DNA of 64,000 nucleotides from contig CM073590.1 of assembly GCA_037074705.1 (NCBI GenBank), positions 132,637,600 through 132,701,599 on the forward strand, given 5' to 3'. How positions within the stretch are numbered: position 1 is the first letter of the stretch; every line of letters begins with the position of its first letter. This DNA is from Zhengitettix transpicula (lineage: Eukaryota > Arthropoda > Insecta > Orthoptera > Tetrigidae). Below the pieces are notes generated by a model. The model worked only from the letters and a program-made list of their open reading frames with translations, was not told where the DNA came from and did no database searches. Below, piece after piece: positions 61,050-64,000 of this stretch. Made by a program: the position numbers and the translations under genes.

Positions 61050-61298
61050 TAACAGGCTACATGAGGGTAATCCACATGGTGGCAACTCCCCTTTAATAGC
61101 ATAAGAAGGGATTTGAAAGGGGGGATGCGGAAGGGGAAAGGAAGGTAGCCAAGGGTTAACTAGGGGCACCAGGCTATAGTTTAAGGATCCTACCCGGCAT
61201 TCGCCTAAAAGTAATGCAGGGAAAACCCTAGAAAAGCCTGCATCATGTAGGTCGGGCATTGGGTATTTCCGATAGCGGGAGAAGAGTTTGCTGCCGGT
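61050..61298 (+). repeat. Repeat family R1, copy 13 (3'-truncated)
   Basis: Well-preserved 5' part from AACAGGCTACATGAGGGTAA through GCGGGAGAAGAGTTTGCTG, then an abrupt break into unrelated sequence. Confidence 0.85.
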
Positions 61299-62590
61299 GA
61301 AGAAACCAATATATTATTCAGAAAGCACAGACTGAGAACGAGACTATTTCTTTGCTAAGATCCAACGCAGTAGTCGCTGCACTAGTAGTTTTAGACTCGA
61401 CAGAAATCCTTGTAGTTGCCTGACAAGGAATAACTGGTCTCAGCTGAAGCGTTACCGGTCAATTAGTTAGCTGAACCATAATCCCTGTGCACGCTGAAAA
61501 CATATTGAGTGCAACCAAATGTTAATAAATGAACCATTTATCTTCCGCTGAGGAAGGTTTATTGCAGCTTAATTGCAGCGATTGGCTATGTAACAAATTC
61601 AGTTTACTTAAAAGAACTCTGGTGTCGTGTTGAGCCAAAGCATGTAATTTATTTGACGTAACGATTTGAGCAGCGAGTATATGGTGGAATGTATTATCGG
61701 GAATAGGTAATTGCATTAGTTGTAGGAAATTTATAGGATCGGCACGTAGCACCAAAAGAGAAATGGGTGTAATAAACAGGATACACTCCTACGCTATAAT
61801 GCAAAAATTATTTATATGTTACACAAGCATGGAAATGAAAATGCATTTAAAACCGTCAACATCTGCGGGAAGTAATTTAGTTGTCTTCATAAAATAAGGA
61901 TGAAGTGGAGAATCGTAAGCGGATTTACCCATTACAGAAATGTTAAATAGCCGAAAGTAAATTATTAATCATTCACAAACTCTGGAGTTTAACTCAATAC
62001 AAATGTATACGAACATATTATATATTATTATTTACATCCATGTTACCGGTTAATGAATTTTATTTTATATATGCTTTGATTTTTACACGCAGTGTTAAGA
62101 AGCTAAAGTTTCACTTCTGACAAAATACACTCCAAAGACACAAGATAATAACCTCCTACCAATAACCGAGAAAATGAAAACATTCTTCAGTATCAGCCAT
62201 TTTAAGTCAAACCAGTTTTTCCCAAAGTATATACATTGTTATTTTTCATTTGTATAAAATATTATGGTACTTAGTCATCGATATTATTCAAAATTTTAGT
62301 AGTATGTCATTAAGAAGCATAACCACATCGTCAAGATAAATATTTTTGTGCATTTTAGGAGATAATTATGTATATTTATTTATACATTTATTTTTATTAT
62401 TGTTTTTATTAATAATTTTAATATAATGCTTTATGAACGTATATTGTGCCTAATTACCAGTACCAATTTTTTGCTTTTTTTGATAATTAATGTCTAAATT
62501 AATAAAAGAATAACTTTACTTGAAATTAAGGAACTTCAGTGGTATTTTTATTTCACTTTTGCTCGTCAGCGGTCTTGAGAGCTTTGTCGA
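61299..62590. other. Intronic or upstream sequence, nothing recognised
   Basis: The 77-codon minus frame at 61522-61755 lacks a domain and splice context. The rest is AT-rich. Confidence 0.5.
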
Positions 62591-62599
62591 ATAGCACGT

Positions 62600-62745
62600 G
62601 GTCAGTGTTCCGATACTTCTTCAGTGTTAAATCCTGTTTTCTTGACCATGGTAGACACAAAAATCCATGCGCGTGTCGGGGTTCGAAAACAGGACCGCTA
62701 TGATGCAAAGCTGACTTCTACACCACAATAGGTCGGCTGATTGAC
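62600..62745 (-). repeat. Possible tRNA-derived SINE on the minus strand
   Basis: The minus strand has a box A-like TGGTGTAGAAGTCAGC and, downstream, a box B-like TTTTCGAACCCC. No intact tRNA fold is seen. Confidence 0.4.
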
Positions 62746-63007
62746 GTTTACAGCATGAAAATATTAACAGTTCCATCACAAGGAATTTGGACTCGTTATA
62801 ATCTACAATTCAACGATAAATGCTGACTGCGGGATTGCTAAGACAGACAGAATTTTTGAATGAAATATAGGGTAGGTTAAATGACTATGTTTGTTATTAT
62901 GTAATGTCGTTACTCATATATTACGATTAAATTTAATTATATCATATGGATACGTGTTAATGGATTTCCAGGAATAGTAATATGTAATGGTTTTGTTATA
63001 TTTATGT

Positions 63008-64000
63008 GGCCCCACGTTGGGCGCCAAAAATTGTAATTGATTAGATATATTACGCCCCCCCCCCACCCAGATTGGGAATAAAAATTGGTGTAACGATCAC
63101 TAATTATTTACATTAGCTAAAAAATGCAGAACAATATGTTCATTTTAATTTACGAAATTTCCTTAAAGACTTTTTTGGGCCTCCGGTGAGAACAAACAAA
63201 ATTTTAAATTGTATGAATAAAAAAAAAACATTAAATGGCAGTATTAATTTCATTCGCCGTTAAACAACATAAAATTCAAATAGTGGACTTTTTGGCGTGC
63301 AGGAAGTGGTAGAATCTGGCAGATCCGGTTCTGTCGGGTTTTCTGCAATTTAGCTTGCACAGTCGAAAATCTGTAATGATGTTAACTTGAAATATCACAC
63401 TGACAACTGCAATTAAATTAAGTAGTACAGTGCGGCTTGATCATTCGTGTCTTTCTTGATATTTCCTCGACGTCTTTTTAATTAAATATAATAACAAGGC
63501 TCCCTCAGCCAAAGAAACGTTCTCATAGAGACGAATACACGGCCGTTTTTGATAATAGCAGTAATAATTATGTTAAATTTAATAACCGGTTTCTCGCCAA
63601 TAACTGATTCCGTACTACTCTTTGACAAAAAAGCTTCAGCATCCAACATTACCTATTCCACAGATATGACAAATATAATATCAAATTTGCAGCTTCTGTG
63701 CAAGTAACATTTTCTGTTATACTCGACAGATGATGTTGGATTGTTTTTAGAAATTAATTAATGGCTTTGCGTTGGACAAGCAGTGTATCTGAAATGTGCT
63801 GGAGCCTTATCACTGTTTAACCACACGATTCTTCGAGGTCACATCCCGTAGCAGGTCTGGGAGAATGTGCCGTTTAGGGCGCCTGTAAAATGTGCTGGAA
63901 GAACATATTGTTCTCGGAGTAATGAAGAATCCCTATATATTTATTCTTTGTATTTTAAACCCATGAATTTTAATATCTTTGTACTTCAGCTTTGAGAAGA
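63008..64000 (-). mobile_element. Edge of an LTR retrotransposon: primer-binding site and LTR start (minus), truncated by the window
   Basis: On the minus strand TGGCGCCCAACGTGGGGCC (63026-63008) follows an LTR-like 3' end, TAATCAATTACA (63043-63032), after a five-base gap. Family knowledge: LTR retrotransposon primer-binding sites begin TGG, complementary to the CCA end of a tRNA, and lie just inside the 5' LTR. The LTR body would run from 63032 toward or beyond the window end; its other edge was not located. A run of nine or ten C bases lies at about 63053-63064. Confidence 0.5.

Overview
The window looks like AT-rich (roughly two-thirds A+T by eye), intron- and transposon-dominated DNA from an animal, most likely an insect. 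Supporting signs are long introns with GT/AG boundaries, remnants of mariner, Tc1, Helitron, Penelope-like, LINE, SINE and LTR elements, and (TA)n microsatellites. The mix of repeats would suit a large-genome polyneopteran such as a cockroach or termite, but that is inference and no species can be named. I see no bacterial operon, CRISPR array, rRNA or intact tRNA gene.

The only host gene I can support is on the minus strand. Seven short, relatively GC-rich exons (A to G, in transcript order from 53.1 kb down to 13.5 kb) join through matching splice phases into one uninterrupted reading frame of about 477 residues, open at both ends. It encodes one fibronectin type III domain, three complete immunoglobulin (I-set) domains and the first half of a fourth. 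This is the architecture of a giant cytoskeletal muscle protein of the titin/obscurin(Unc-89)/stretchin-Mlck class; I cannot tell which member. The introns are about 0.7, 20.7, 0.17, 9.4, 5.7 and 1.5 kb, and the gene continues past both window edges. Coding sequence is about 1.4 kb of 64 kb.

Region by region: 1-13.5 kb is downstream intron or flank with a CpG-rich patch at 2.5-2.8 kb, a deleted DNA transposon at 3.9-4.65 kb and a dead mariner at 10.4-11.3 kb. 13.5-31.4 kb holds exons G, F, E, D and C, with SINEs, a Penelope-like relic and several copies of an unnamed ~550-bp repeat. 31.4-52 kb is one huge intron holding LTR-like, LINE, Helitron, mariner and Tc1 relics. 52-53.1 kb holds exons B and A. 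53.1-64 kb is upstream intron with an inverted pair of LTR-like repeats, a foldback element and (TA)n tracts.

The most notable non-coding structure is the unnamed repeat family. At least a dozen full or partial copies lie in both orientations, and one pair forms a near-perfect 1.15-kb inverted dimer. Four LTR-like repeats sit in or next to (TA)n tracts. I found no convincing novel functional system; the findings are mainly mobile-element structure and details of the muscle gene.
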